Shown piece by piece: positions 7,970 through 17,751 of a stretch of 59,528 nt of DNA. The DNA is from a virus: positions 1 to 59,528 of the IMG/VR virus record IMGVR_UViG_3300003885_000003; one strand, written 5' to 3'. Below the pieces are notes generated by a model that saw only the letters and a program-made list of their open reading frames with translations, did not search any database and was not told the DNA's origin. Positions within the stretch are counted from its first letter, which is position 1; the number at the start of each line of letters is the position of its first letter. Made by a program: the position numbers and the translations under genes.

Positions 7970-8842
7970 TCAATTTGAGCCGGCATTGAACGCCGGGGAA
8001 TCTAGTTGCAAATTAAAGTTTTTGTTTGCCGGATCAACGAGTAGAGGATTTACAATAATGCTACCCGCTCCCAAAGCCGGCGCATTATCTAATAAATACA
8101 AGCAGGAATATGTTATATTAGTTGTCAAGTACCCCTCTGCTCCCCAATCCAAATTACTACCTCGTTGAACATCTATAATTGTATTTTTGATGTTCAATAT
8201 TCCTTGTCCCGTAATAAACAGTTTATCCAATTTCTCTGCTGAATTGTCGAGTAGCGAAAAAACACACCCTAGTATATTAAAAACCGAAGCTGGCCCTGCA
8301 TATATCTCAAAAATCGCCGCATCTGTCACCCCAGATCGTCCAATAATGTCATAAAACAAACAGTTATTCCAAGTATTAGTCATGGTTTTGTTTGACCAAT
8401 TAGAGACAGTCGAAAATAGTGACATTCTTATTCCGGTGGTTAATCTAATCTTGGTAAAAATGCAATTATTAAAAACAAGAGTTCCGACAGAAGCGTTTCC
8501 AGTAGTTACTGAGAATAACGACCCGCTAAGAACTGCATTTTGAAAAGTTATGTTACTAAAGTTCATTATCAGTCCACTGTTACCCATCGCATATAAAACC
8601 GTGTTTGACGCGGCGTCAAACACGGCCCCGCTCGCATTGGGTTTTTCACCTTGTATCGTTAAAGACTTTGTAAATGTCTGATTCGCAAACGTATATGCTG
8701 CCGTGCTGTTCTGGCAAATAATCGTATCACCACTAGCGGCTGAGGTATGCGCTTTTGCAATCGTTAACCAGGGTAAACTACTGCTACCATCACCCGGTGC
8801 CGAATCGTTGCCGGTGTCAGCATTCAAGTAATAAGTCGGCAT
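7970..8842 (-). CDS. Right-handed beta-helix tail protein
   Basis: The 290-aa protein opens with YYLNADTGNDSAPGDGSSS and PWLTIAKA, the hallmark N-terminus of secreted pectate-lyase-like beta helices. It is followed by many short N/S/T-rich rungs (LNIKNTIIDV). It ends with NLQLDSPAFNAGSN, another standard beta-helix ending. The likely role is a receptor-binding or polysaccharide-binding tail spike. The start overlaps the stop of the upstream fibre gene. Confidence 0.8.
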   Translation of the reverse strand: MPTYYLNADTGNDSAPGDGSSSLPWLTIAKAHTSAASGDTIICQNSTAAYTFANQTFTKSLTIQGEKPNASGAVFDAASNTVLYAMGNSGLIMNFSNITFQNAVLSGSLFSVTTGNASVGTLVFNNCIFTKIRLTTGIRMSLFSTVSNWSNKTMTNTWNNCLFYDIIGRSGVTDAAIFEIYAGPASVFNILGCVFSLLDNSAEKLDKLFITGQGILNIKNTIIDVQRGSNLDWGAEGYLTTNITYSCLYLLDNAPALGAGSIIVNPLLVDPANKNFNLQLDSPAFNAGSN

Positions 8843-9927
8843 CAATAAGTACCTCCAAATATCTTTACAGGCGGAGGAAACGCACCCATCGAACGCTTGT
8901 ACCCCTGCACATCTGGCCGGCCATTCAGTCCAACCGATACGCTATTGCCGCTCAATACCCTGATCTCCTCAGTGCTACTAAACGGCGTATGCTGTAAGTC
9001 GCCACTCTCCATCGTAAAGTCATACAGAATCGTGTGCCATGCCCCATCCATGTAAATTTCAAATGTAGGTGGGGAACTGTTCACGACACGGATTGCACGT
9101 TCCACATTGCGGTCATTGCTGCCAATCCGACAGTTAGCGATGTCTTTATTGCTGATGTAAGTCAGGCCGTATCCGGCCGTTGAGCTATCTTTTTCATAGC
9201 CCATGTCTACCCCAGACCTTATGCCGTAATTTATCGGCGATTCGTACCATGCAGAATCAGCAAGGATGAATACGTAATAGCGTTTTGTATCACTTGAAAA
9301 TCCGATGGCATCGGCCGTCGGTGTGGTCGCTAACAGATTGTCACGAGTATCAATCGTGACTTCTAGTCCACCAAGTGTTTCAATTTTAGCATACAGCACA
9401 TTCTTCGTTGCACCATCTAAATCACCATTCCAACCCGCACCATACGCTGTATCAGAAATCATTGCCGCTTGATACTGCGTTACGGCCGTCTCTGGTACGC
9501 TACTGTCCGCAATATTGTCGGTATGTAAAGCCAGATTAAACGCATCACCTGCGACTGGTTGCGGGTCATAGACTGCCTTTGTCATGTAGCCAGCCAGTGT
9601 ATTGGCGCTGAAAGTGTCTGTATCTGCGGCAGCAGCAACGAACGTTTCCCAATCGGTGGCGCTGCCCTGATCCACGCCACTATAAAATGTCTGATTATCA
9701 GGCAGTCGGAAATGATACCTCGCTGCCTGTGTAGCAGCGTCAGGCACTTGCAATGTCAGGCTGAACGTGCCATCGCTATCGCTCACGGCCGTACTGATTT
9801 GATGCTGGTTTATAAATGAGCCACCGGAGAATAAAAACGCGGTCAGCAACGTGGCGCGAACGTTCGTGCCATCTGGGAAATCACTATCCGGGTCTTGCTG
9901 CACTCCTGTGATTATTATCGTTGTCAT
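8842..9927 (-). CDS. Tail fibre protein with duplicated N-terminal domain
   Basis: The 361-aa protein begins with a beta-sandwich of about 95 residues (ITGVQQDPDSDFPDG...), nearly the same as the whole protein encoded at 9924-10232. The central part has a coiled or linker region, and the C-terminal part (about 150-361) is beta-rich (RYYVFILADSAWYES). The tandem duplicate suggests that the upstream copy is a free head-binding domain or a relic. ATGA overlaps link the two genes. Confidence 0.7.
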   Translation of the reverse strand: MTTIIITGVQQDPDSDFPDGTNVRATLLTAFLFSGGSFINQHQISTAVSDSDGTFSLTLQVPDAATQAARYHFRLPDNQTFYSGVDQGSATDWETFVAAAADTDTFSANTLAGYMTKAVYDPQPVAGDAFNLALHTDNIADSSVPETAVTQYQAAMISDTAYGAGWNGDLDGATKNVLYAKIETLGGLEVTIDTRDNLLATTPTADAIGFSSDTKRYYVFILADSAWYESPINYGIRSGVDMGYEKDSSTAGYGLTYISNKDIANCRIGSNDRNVERAIRVVNSSPPTFEIYMDGAWHTILYDFTMESGDLQHTPFSSTEEIRVLSGNSVSVGLNGRPDVQGYKRSMGAFPPPVKIFGGTY

Positions 9928-10232
9928 GCTACTGCCGCTGCGACGAACGTCTCCCAGACTGTCGAACTGGCCTGATTTACGTCGTCATAAAAAGATTGGT
10001 TGTCCGGCAACCGGAAATGATACCGTGCCGATACACTAGCATCGTCTGGTACTTGCAGCGTAAGGCTAAATGTGCCGTCACCATTATCGACGGCCGTACT
10101 GATTTGATGCTGGTTTATTAATGACCCACCTGAAAACATGAACGCAGTTTGTAACGTAGCACGAATCTTTGTACTGTCTGGGAACGTGCTGTCTGGGTCT
10201 TGCTGCACTCCTGTAATTGTGATTGTTGTCAT
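9924..10232 (-). CDS. Stand-alone fibre N-terminal domain (paralogue of 8842)
   Basis: The 102 residues align end to end with the N-terminal domain of the following fibre, including ITGVQQDPDS, INQHQISTAV and YHFRLPDNQ, with roughly 75-80 percent identity by eye. It starts at 10232, overlapping the TGA of the upstream gene. Either it is an independent structural part or the fibre's C-terminal module was lost. Confidence 0.75.
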   Translation of the reverse strand: MTTITITGVQQDPDSTFPDSTKIRATLQTAFMFSGGSLINQHQISTAVDNGDGTFSLTLQVPDDASVSARYHFRLPDNQSFYDDVNQASSTVWETFVAAAVA

Positions 10233-10648
10233 TCGTTCGGCCTCCAATCCGGCCGTGAATCGTGTTTATTGATTTGATCTATTAATTTGTCAATGCCGGT
10301 CAGCAGACGGTCTACACGTTGGCGAAGTTTTGCATTGACGACCTCCAACTCACCGGCTCTTTCCACATAGACTTTTGCGTCATGTTCTAAGCTGCTCACC
10401 CTGCCACGCAGTTTTGAGTTGACCGTTTTAACACTAGAAATCTGTACTTGTAATTCATGGTTACGCTGTTCCAATACATCCAGCCTCTTTTGCATATCGT
10501 CCAATAGGGCCATCGCAGTCTCCGTTAGTTTTGCAGCCATATCTACACGCCGTTTATCACGGCCGATAAGCCAAGCTGCGGCCGTTGCTAATGCTGTAAT
10601 CACAAATATAGCTATTGGCACGATGCTTAAAATAGTGTCTAAATCCAA
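10229..10648 (-). CDS. Membrane-anchored coiled-coil protein (139 aa)
   Basis: One N-terminal TM helix (about 5-27) is followed by a long charged coiled coil with regular Leu/Val spacing (about 35-130). This is the layout of phage i-spanin-like or lysis accessory proteins, but it lies among fibre genes. Upstream is the Thr-Pro stalk protein. Confidence 0.6.
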   Translation of the reverse strand: MDLDTILSIVPIAIFVITALATAAAWLIGRDKRRVDMAAKLTETAMALLDDMQKRLDVLEQRNHELQVQISSVKTVNSKLRGRVSSLEHDAKVYVERAGELEVVNAKLRQRVDRLLTGIDKLIDQINKHDSRPDWRPNE

Positions 10649-10694
10649 TACTCACCCGTTACTTTGTTTAATTGTCATCTTACTGTCTGCCATC

Positions 10695-11468
10695 TTACGG
10701 AGTAGCGGTGCTAGTTGGCACGGCCGTATCCGTCGCTGTAGGTATCAATGTCGGCGTAGTCGTTAATGTAGGCGTGTTACTCGGTTCAGGCGTGGCCGTA
10801 ACAACCACAGTAATCACTACTGGCGTATTTGTTGGTGTGTTAGTCGGCGTTGCTGTAGGCAGTGGTGTGGACGTGACCGTAGGCGTAGCTGTCCAGGCTG
10901 CCGCAGTCGCTGTCTGAATTACGGCCGTTAACGTCGCTGCTATGTCCGGTGTACTCGTCGGCATCGGTGTGCTGGTCATCGTCGGCGTTGGTGTCCATGT
11001 TGCACAGTTACACGACGTTGCCGTGGGCAGCGGCGTGTTTGTATTTGTCGCTGTGGGCAATGGGGTCGATGTCCAGGCTGCTGCTGTTGCCGTTTGTGCA
11101 ATGGCCGTTATCGTTGCCAGATAGTCCGGTGTGTTCGTCGGGGTGGGTGTAGCTGTACTTGTCGGCGTTGCACTTGGAGTAATACTCGGTGTCACTGTCC
11201 ACGTCGGATAGGGCGTATACGTCGGCAACGGCGTATAGGTCGGCAAGGGGGTCTGCGTCGGAACGGCCGTTGCCGTTATTGTTGGTGGCGTTATCGGTGT
11301 GCTAGTCGGTGGAAGAGGTGGGCCAGCTATATCGCTGGTAATTATTGGCAGGTAAGCACGGCCGTCCTGCTGGGCAGCTAGTCGCGATACGGCAAACGCA
11401 GCAGCAAGCCACAACAATGCACCGACAACTACTGCAATCAATAATGCCCGCAATCCGCCGTTAGTCAT
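10695..11468 (-). CDS. Membrane-anchored Thr-Pro-rich stalk protein
   Basis: The 257-aa protein has a TM anchor at about 6-28, then AYLPIITSD, then about 200 residues made of TPTPT/TNTP/TATP repeats with two copies of an 'IQTATAAAWT' type segment (about 118 and 185). YLP(L/I) followed by Thr-Pro repeats is a style typical of exported Chloroflexota proteins. It probably forms an extended surface rod in the infected cell. The repeat DNA carries several ACGGCCGT sites. Confidence 0.7.
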   Translation of the reverse strand: MTNGGLRALLIAVVVGALLWLAAAFAVSRLAAQQDGRAYLPIITSDIAGPPLPPTSTPITPPTITATAVPTQTPLPTYTPLPTYTPYPTWTVTPSITPSATPTSTATPTPTNTPDYLATITAIAQTATAAAWTSTPLPTATNTNTPLPTATSCNCATWTPTPTMTSTPMPTSTPDIAATLTAVIQTATAAAWTATPTVTSTPLPTATPTNTPTNTPVVITVVVTATPEPSNTPTLTTTPTLIPTATDTAVPTSTATP

Positions 11469-11730
11469 TTCCTAAATCAACCTCGCTGTTTACTTTTGCT
11501 CGCGCTGCCAGTCGTGCAATTTCAGCATCGCGCTCTTCCTCACTGAATAACACCTGAGTGCGTACACGAGATCGCACTCCACGCACAAAATAAGTTGCTT
11601 TTTCTAAATTCGTCGCTGTATTTGGATCAACATCATCCGGTAGATATGCCTCTGCGATACGCACCATTAGCGCCTGACTAACAGTACCCCCTGTGAGTGC
11701 CTCAATAATTGCAATCGCTCTTTGTATCAT
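11461..11730 (-). CDS. Hypothetical protein (89 aa)
   Basis: A helical, charged protein (FSEEERDAEIARLAARA near the C-terminus). Its stop overlaps the stalk gene and its start overlaps the end of the fibre gene at 11727. No family was recognised. Confidence 0.65.
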   Translation of the reverse strand: MIQRAIAIIEALTGGTVSQALMVRIAEAYLPDDVDPNTATNLEKATYFVRGVRSRVRTQVLFSEEERDAEIARLAARAKVNSEVDLGND

Positions 11731-12692
11731 GTTATTGCTGTATCCGTTCCTGCATCGTTTATGAAATGCAAACTACCGCTAACATTTAACCATAGTATAC
11801 CAAAACCGCTTGGGGGAGTGCCTGGCGTAGAAGATTCTCCCATCATAATATTGCCAGACGCTGCCCCTAACGAATTTGAGCCAACAACAAGACCATCACC
11901 AATACGTGCATCCGCTGTTGTTAAAATATGTGTCAGCGTCAAAACACCCCCAGAACTGGATTTCAACGGCTTACTAGTCGATCCTGGCGCTGATGAAAAT
12001 TCACTTTCTTGGAAATATCGCGCATCATGAATATGCAACGAACCCGCGTCGCTACCATCCGTCAGTGTAGTTAGTTCAGCACCGGTTCCAGTAGTATCGT
12101 GGCTCAAAATTGTGTGAGTTGCTACGACGTGATCATGTAGTGAATCAGCATTGCTACCATCTGTCAATGTAGTTAGTTCAGCACCGGTTCCAGTAGTATC
12201 GTGGCTCAAAATTGTGTGAGTTTTCGCATGATGTTGATCTGTCGTCACACCTGTAACTGAGTTATGTGCCCGTGTTACTAAATCCGCTAAATCACTGCCC
12301 GTTTTATTCACGTTGGCCCATGCGAGATTACCAGAATGATCGCTGGCACTATCAAACGGATGCAAACGAGTATGGTGTGCCCCCGGAATGGCCCTATGCG
12401 TCGCAATTTCACTCGCTACCTCGCTGTCACGCGCTATTGCTGCCGGAATATCCCCTTCAACCAACGGCCATGTATGATGTGCCCCGCCGTCGACTACATG
12501 AGCGGAAATATCTACGCCATCCACAGTACCATCAATCGTAATATTGCCACCAGTAATTACAATACCCCCGCTGCTAATTTCTACATTTGCACCAGTGACT
12601 ACAATTTTACGACCCGATGGTAAGGAAATGTCAGCATCGCGTCTGAAAAACCAGCTCGATAATGCCTGAATGATGTTGAACGGTGTGTCCAT
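11727..12692 (-). CDS. Tail fibre protein with internal tandem repeat
   Basis: The 321-aa protein has a Gly/Ile-rich beta region (about 25-60), then a duplicated block with ILSHDTTGTGAELTTLTDGS, then a C-terminal fibre-like domain (IMMGESSTPGTPPSGFGILWL) typical of phage fibre tips. TGGTATAAT lies exactly 6 bp upstream of the ATG and no Shine-Dalgarno is visible, so a leaderless start is possible in addition to read-through from upstream. Confidence 0.75.
   Translation of the reverse strand: MDTPFNIIQALSSWFFRRDADISLPSGRKIVVTGANVEISSGGIVITGGNITIDGTVDGVDISAHVVDGGAHHTWPLVEGDIPAAIARDSEVASEIATHRAIPGAHHTRLHPFDSASDHSGNLAWANVNKTGSDLADLVTRAHNSVTGVTTDQHHAKTHTILSHDTTGTGAELTTLTDGSNADSLHDHVVATHTILSHDTTGTGAELTTLTDGSDAGSLHIHDARYFQESEFSSAPGSTSKPLKSSSGGVLTLTHILTTADARIGDGLVVGSNSLGAASGNIMMGESSTPGTPPSGFGILWLNVSGSLHFINDAGTDTAIT
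12048..12222. repeat. Tandem duplication inside the fibre gene
   Basis: Blocks of about 70 bp at 12048-12120 and 12150-12222 are nearly identical, including GTTAGTTCAGCACCGGTTCC. They encode the two ILSHDTTGTG repeats. Confidence 0.8.
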
Positions 12693-12698
12693 TTTAGA

Positions 12699-12707
12699 AT
12701 TATACCA
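12699..12707 (-). promoter_or_regulatory. Extended -10 promoter overlapping a stop codon
   Basis: TGGTATAAT on the reverse strand overlaps the TAA of the upstream tail gene and lies 6 bp before the ATG at 12692. It may uncouple fibre expression from the tail operon. Chance is possible because it overlaps coding DNA. Confidence 0.4.
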
Positions 12708-13812
12708 CAACAATATTACGGAGCGGGTTTACGTCTGAGCTTTTTATTTGCAAATGATAGGGAGCCGTGAATATTGATTGCTCTATGTACTGCGGTTGAC
12801 GGCCGTAACCACTAGTATAAATCAGTCTGTCTGGTCGTGTATTCCAATGCAGCAGTTCACGGCCTGCCTCATCAAATATTCGGTCGCCAAAATCTGCCGG
12901 GTTGCGCTGATAAGTCAGGTATTTATTTGCTGCAAGCGTATTAAAATTACTATCAAATGTTTCTGCCTGTTTGTAAATTAGCTGCCTGTTTTCGTAGACC
13001 CCAGCAACCCAGCGATTATTTGCTGCGCCCCCTCTATCTGCAAGATCACGAATGACATTCCAAGCAGGTCGATCACCATTATAATATTGCTCTGCCTGTG
13101 TGGTATTTGCATCAATATTTATTGCACTTGTATTTATTACACTGTTGGGGTCTGCTGCTAAAATGGCAGAAATGATTGCACTAAGATTCGCTGTACTACT
13201 GCTAATAGTCTGTGAATAATTCCACCACATCATCATATGTGCATACCCGGCACAGCGGATACTCAACGATGGAGGAGCGCCACTGCTGGAGGTCATCACT
13301 TCGTCAATTGAAATCCTGCTCATTTCAGTAAGTGCGGTATTGGCCTCAATGTTTGCAGCAGTGGTTGTAATCTGTCCCCCGCTAATCGTTGCCTGTTTTA
13401 TGCCATAGCTATCTTGACTAGCGGTGTCATTGAGCGTAATTGTTGTCTGAGCGCCAACTGTTGGTGGATTTGTCGAAGTATCTAACGCAGAGTAAACGTA
13501 GTAAATTCGGTTAGCCATAGGTTTAATTGATTTGCTGCGTGACATTCCACCTTCTTGCAGCGTTAGCGACTGAACATACCCATTCCAGATCACCTGACCG
13601 CTTGGCGAACGCCAGACAATATCACGAATCAAACCAGCCCGAAACCACGAACGCAAATAATCCGTATCACCACGTAACACAAATTTACATGTATCGAAAC
13701 CGTATGAGGCGCTAACAATATGCGATTCGTTCTCAGTTTGCAATCGCTCATTGAACGAGTCGATGCTTTGCCTGATAACTGGTGCTAATGCGGTGATACT
13801 AATTTGCTGCAT
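12700..13812 (-). CDS. Minor tail / baseplate-type protein (370 aa)
   Basis: It directly follows the large distal-tail gene with overlapping stop and start. The N-terminal part (about 40-110) is beta-rich with WFRAGLIRDIVW and VIWNGYVQSL, a pattern seen in siphovirus minor tail proteins of the Gp37-like type. The mid part ends with NGDRPAWNVIRDLAD. The likely role is tail-tip or fibre attachment. Confidence 0.6.
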   Translation of the reverse strand: MQQISITALAPVIRQSIDSFNERLQTENESHIVSASYGFDTCKFVLRGDTDYLRSWFRAGLIRDIVWRSPSGQVIWNGYVQSLTLQEGGMSRSKSIKPMANRIYYVYSALDTSTNPPTVGAQTTITLNDTASQDSYGIKQATISGGQITTTAANIEANTALTEMSRISIDEVMTSSSGAPPSLSIRCAGYAHMMMWWNYSQTISSSTANLSAIISAILAADPNSVINTSAINIDANTTQAEQYYNGDRPAWNVIRDLADRGGAANNRWVAGVYENRQLIYKQAETFDSNFNTLAANKYLTYQRNPADFGDRIFDEAGRELLHWNTRPDRLIYTSGYGRQPQYIEQSIFTAPYHLQIKSSDVNPLRNIVVV

Positions 13813-16800
13813 TAGTTTGCTCCTCTACCAGTTAGCCAGCGGTCAGTAGCGCCAACGGTGATTGAGTGAAGCGCTTCCGGCTTACTTATCCAAATGCTGC
13901 CACCTGCCGTTGACGTGCTTGCAGTGAGTATCCAAATACGCTGCTGCTGCTGTGTCATTAACGCAGCAGCACCATTGGAATCGACACGATATGATGATTT
14001 GAAAAGACCAGTCGCCGTTTTTTCGGCGACTGCTTTAATGAGTAGCTTGGGCAATGTCACGCTGTCGATTGTCATTCGTGAGCCGTTGCTAATAGCGCTG
14101 GTAGTTGTGTTAGCGGTGTCTTTCACATCAACATACATCAGATTAGTTGGCAACAAAAACAGGTCATACGCGTAAAAATCAGCATCTGCTGCGCTTGATG
14201 TGATTTGCAAAACGATGCTGGTCTCATCTCCTAATTCGTCGCTGGTAAATAGTGATGAAACAGGCAGAGACACCGGTTCCTCGAACTCTATTAGTTCATG
14301 ATCGGTTGTGCTAGTAGTTGCTTGAATGTCGGTGAGCGAACTAATGCCACCTGAACCAGATACAATCTTTAGCCTGACTGATACTTCCCCGGCACTTCCA
14401 CCTGTCTGTTTGCCACGTAAAAATGCACGAAAAGTACCATAATAATCACGTGCAACGGTAGTCGCTAAAGTCAACTTGACGCGGTCTATAAGATTGTTCA
14501 AGCCCGCACCGGCTGAGGCGACGCTTGCATCGAAAAAGGCAGCGCGTCCTGTCGGGGCACTCAAATTATCAGCGATACTCGTTGCGCTATCAGTATCATC
14601 TGTTACCGACACGGTAACGCCGTCTGGTTGCTGCTCATCTGCAAAATTAAGATAGGCGCGAAACGTCGTATGATTTGTGACTGGCATAATGCCCGCCAGC
14701 ACACGATTAGCATATAGCTGTGGATTGCTGCCGCCCGGCCCGCCGTTGTCACCACGCGACCGCAATTTCATCTGTACAATGCTGTCCAGTGTACCGGCTG
14801 TTTGTGCTGCTGCAATTTCGGCATACGGCGTTACGGCCGTGTAAATGTCGCGTGTTTGTTGTATCGGATTGGTAAATGTACCGGTCAATGCTGATACCCT
14901 GGCGCGAACCCAATATGCGGTAATGGCATTTATTGCTGTTGTGGTCCAATCACTTGGAATTTCCCATGTGACGGAATTCATGCCAACTAGTGAAAATTGA
15001 GACGTGCTGTCTTGTGTCGTAATCGTTGTCCATGCCCCATTGTAATATTCCCAAATAATTGTATAGCTCGTTGTCGAGCTGGCCCCTGTAGACAAATCAA
15101 AAACAAGTGAATTAAATGGGCCAGTGTCGCTCAATGCAGTATTTATACCAAAATAAACAGCATCATTCAATGCGGCCGTTGCCGGAAATAACGTCAATGG
15201 AAACGAGCCAGGATACAAATTAGCAAAAACACCGCCATCGTCGTTTTTGATGTGCGTAAGTTGTGCCTCATTGTGTTTATTTGCCACAAATACAGGATTT
15301 GTACTGCTGGCTTCCTGCCCCACATTGAACGATGTGGTTGTCAGGCTCAATATTTGCCCATTATCAGCCACATATTTATTCGCTGACGTGCAAAGAATAT
15401 CTTCAACATAGCCACCTGGTAACGTGCTGTCTACTGTCCAATTATTGCCCTGGTCTGATGATTTTAGAATATTGCCATTATCACCAGCATAAAACACACC
15501 AGAGCAATAACGCAGTGATCGTACATCATTTGTTGGTGTGGTATCAGCTACCTCCCATGATGTCCCAGAATCTTCAGATGAGATAATTTGCCCGTCATCC
15601 CCACCGAAAATAACACTAGACACCTCAGCCAATGCACGAACATTGCCAGCCGGAAATGTACTATTTACTTCCCACGTTGCGCCGACTCCAAGCGGAGCGG
15701 CATACTCAATAATAAGCGTTGCTGCATTACCAGGAGATTTATCATAGGTATCTGCGTCACGATCACGGCCTGAAACTGAAAACTCAATAATAATTACAAT
15801 GTCATTGCCAGAAGCAAAGCCAGCACGATTAATAACTTCCTGAATTGGCGCTGAAATGTCCACCGTATCATAGGAAAGTCCACTCTTCCACGTTTCGACA
15901 CCAGACCATGTAGCAACGGCCGGTGTCTTTGTCCTATCAGTAATGTTGTTTGCAGTGCTGGTAAATGTTGGTGCGTCGTCAATATCTTCACAGTAAATCA
16001 ATGCTGTCCCTGACGTGCCGCTATCGGTGTCCTCTGCTATAAATCTGATTTTTGCGCTGTCGATTGTGCTGCCCTGTGCAATCGTTACTCCCTGAAAACG
16101 CAGACCGATTTTACGAGAGGTTTTATTAAACATGTCCAGGTCATTACTGGTCAAATCCATTGTGCCGCTTGTTTCCTCTGCGTCGTCTGTTGAGGTAGCT
16201 ATTTGAACACTGAATTCAGTAGTCGTGAGTGGGGATGCCGTGCGTAAAATTTCACCAGTGCCACCTGCGTATATTCTACCAGATGCCACTTGAAGCAAAC
16301 TATACACCTGTCCCGATGGTAAAGTATCGTCTATACCCCATGTGTTAGTCTCATCCTTTTTGTAAATCTGGCTGGTATCAGCAGCATATATTTCGCCACT
16401 GGTCGCTTCTAATAATTCGTAAACCTGTCCTGCTGGGCCAGTCGTTTCAACCGACCATGTGCCACCACTGGTCAATTTTAGAATACGGCCGTTTTCGCCA
16501 AATAGAATATCACCATTAGCCAATAGAGTTGCGCCGGTCACATTGCCGGAAACTATAACCGGGGCTGTTGTTTTAACAGCCCAAGTATCCAGGCTCAAAT
16601 CGTAAAACAGAATTTCACTAGCACCTCCAGCATAAATATCACCATTAGCAAGCTCGACAAAACAGAAAATATAACCTGTTGGCAGTGTTGTTTCTACACC
16701 CCAACTTGTCGCGAAATCCCATACTTGTTGAGCGCTGATGGCAACACTTTTCTGTACCGTACCAGGCACAGCCCCCAGCCATGCCGGTTGCCGATTTATT

Positions 16801-17306
16801 TGCACCACAAAAGGTAACAATTTTTGATTGCGAAGTGGAGCTTCATCAAACCACGTGTTTGGCTTAATGATGTTTCCTTGACTAATAAGTGCATATCCTG
16901 TATTTGTTTCACCGTCTAACTTTCTGGTAATATACACAGGACTATTGTTGAAACGGTTCAGCCAGTATCGCGGCGCACGATATAACAGCAGTTCTTCAAG
17001 CTGATCAATGCGCCGGATCATGTCGTCTGTATTTGAGAATTCAAGCACGAATCGGAAGCTTTCAATCACATTATCAAACACTGCATAACGTAAAACTTGT
17101 CCATCCGCGATAGCACTGTTTCCGTATGACCCGCCCCCTTTGAACGTAGAAGATCGGCCTGTCCATCCGTCAGAGAGCAATTTGAACCCAGGGGATGCCA
17201 TAAAATCGACACTCAGATCACCATCGGTTACAGTGAAAACCGAATTACCAACCGGCCCGATTGGCTTTTCTAAACCAAAATAACTATCCCAATAATTTGT
17301 TGTCAT
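13812..17306 (-). CDS. Large tail-tip protein with beta-propeller-like repeats
   Basis: The 1164-aa protein combines a distal-tail-like N-terminus (about 1-180, ending near PFVVQINRQPAWLG), then about ten repeats of the type 'W.V..T.P.G.V..L......IYAGG.G.ILK' (about 190-620), characteristic of BNR/YCF48-like beta-propellers, and then a C-terminal jelly-roll-like region. Such propellers bind sugars or act as receptor-recognition modules. It follows the tape measure in gene order. Confidence 0.65.
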   Translation of the reverse strand: MTTNYWDSYFGLEKPIGPVGNSVFTVTDGDLSVDFMASPGFKLLSDGWTGRSSTFKGGGSYGNSAIADGQVLRYAVFDNVIESFRFVLEFSNTDDMIRRIDQLEELLLYRAPRYWLNRFNNSPVYITRKLDGETNTGYALISQGNIIKPNTWFDEAPLRNQKLLPFVVQINRQPAWLGAVPGTVQKSVAISAQQVWDFATSWGVETTLPTGYIFCFVELANGDIYAGGASEILFYDLSLDTWAVKTTAPVIVSGNVTGATLLANGDILFGENGRILKLTSGGTWSVETTGPAGQVYELLEATSGEIYAADTSQIYKKDETNTWGIDDTLPSGQVYSLLQVASGRIYAGGTGEILRTASPLTTTEFSVQIATSTDDAEETSGTMDLTSNDLDMFNKTSRKIGLRFQGVTIAQGSTIDSAKIRFIAEDTDSGTSGTALIYCEDIDDAPTFTSTANNITDRTKTPAVATWSGVETWKSGLSYDTVDISAPIQEVINRAGFASGNDIVIIIEFSVSGRDRDADTYDKSPGNAATLIIEYAAPLGVGATWEVNSTFPAGNVRALAEVSSVIFGGDDGQIISSEDSGTSWEVADTTPTNDVRSLRYCSGVFYAGDNGNILKSSDQGNNWTVDSTLPGGYVEDILCTSANKYVADNGQILSLTTTSFNVGQEASSTNPVFVANKHNEAQLTHIKNDDGGVFANLYPGSFPLTLFPATAALNDAVYFGINTALSDTGPFNSLVFDLSTGASSTTSYTIIWEYYNGAWTTITTQDSTSQFSLVGMNSVTWEIPSDWTTTAINAITAYWVRARVSALTGTFTNPIQQTRDIYTAVTPYAEIAAAQTAGTLDSIVQMKLRSRGDNGGPGGSNPQLYANRVLAGIMPVTNHTTFRAYLNFADEQQPDGVTVSVTDDTDSATSIADNLSAPTGRAAFFDASVASAGAGLNNLIDRVKLTLATTVARDYYGTFRAFLRGKQTGGSAGEVSVRLKIVSGSGGISSLTDIQATTSTTDHELIEFEEPVSLPVSSLFTSDELGDETSIVLQITSSAADADFYAYDLFLLPTNLMYVDVKDTANTTTSAISNGSRMTIDSVTLPKLLIKAVAEKTATGLFKSSYRVDSNGAAALMTQQQQRIWILTASTSTAGGSIWISKPEALHSITVGATDRWLTGRGAN

Positions 17307-17307
17307 T

Positions 17308-17751
17308 TTATGTTGCGTCTGTCGTTACGGCCGTCCTGTAGCCATTGCTATCTATCGTTGCTACAATGCGGTTTTTTGCATCTGCTAAATCTCTGGCCGT
17401 CCACCCGCCTACGCCTGCGCTTGTTTTACCAAGAAGCGCAGCAGAGAACAGTGTCATTAATGTCAATCCTGTTTCCGAATTGTCAAAAACAGCATTGAAT
17501 GGAGACAATTCACGCGGCGTAATAGCGAAAAGAGCAATAACGTCATCAGTATCACCGCTCACGTAGAATTTTATAAATCCCTCGAATGCATCGGTCATCG
17601 TCGCCACATAACCGTAATGGCCGTTGTTGCCAACCTCAGTAATGCCGGTTGTTAACGCGCTGCCACTGGTGGCGAACGATGTGTCTAATAGCTGTCCATA
17701 CACCGTCTGCCCTGGCACAGAATCAAATGCAAAATGTACTGTATAGCTCAC
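17308..17751 (-). CDS. Tail-operon protein (147 aa)
   Basis: A GTG start at 17751 is preferred because GGGAGG lies 7 nt upstream and the codon overlaps the TGA of the previous gene. The N-terminal half is beta-rich. The C-terminus contains TARDLADAKNRIVATIDSNGYR. A minor tail protein is likely; no family was recognised. Confidence 0.65.
   Translation of the reverse strand: MSYTVHFAFDSVPGQTVYGQLLDTSFATSGSALTTGITEVGNNGHYGYVATMTDAFEGFIKFYVSGDTDDVIALFAITPRELSPFNAVFDNSETGLTLMTLFSAALLGKTSAGVGGWTARDLADAKNRIVATIDSNGYRTAVTTDAT

Noticed and set aside
10672-11152. Long Val/Gly-rich ORFs on the plus strand opposite the Thr-Pro gene
   Set aside because: They are shadows of the Thr-Pro codon repeats on the other strand and have no ribosome sites.
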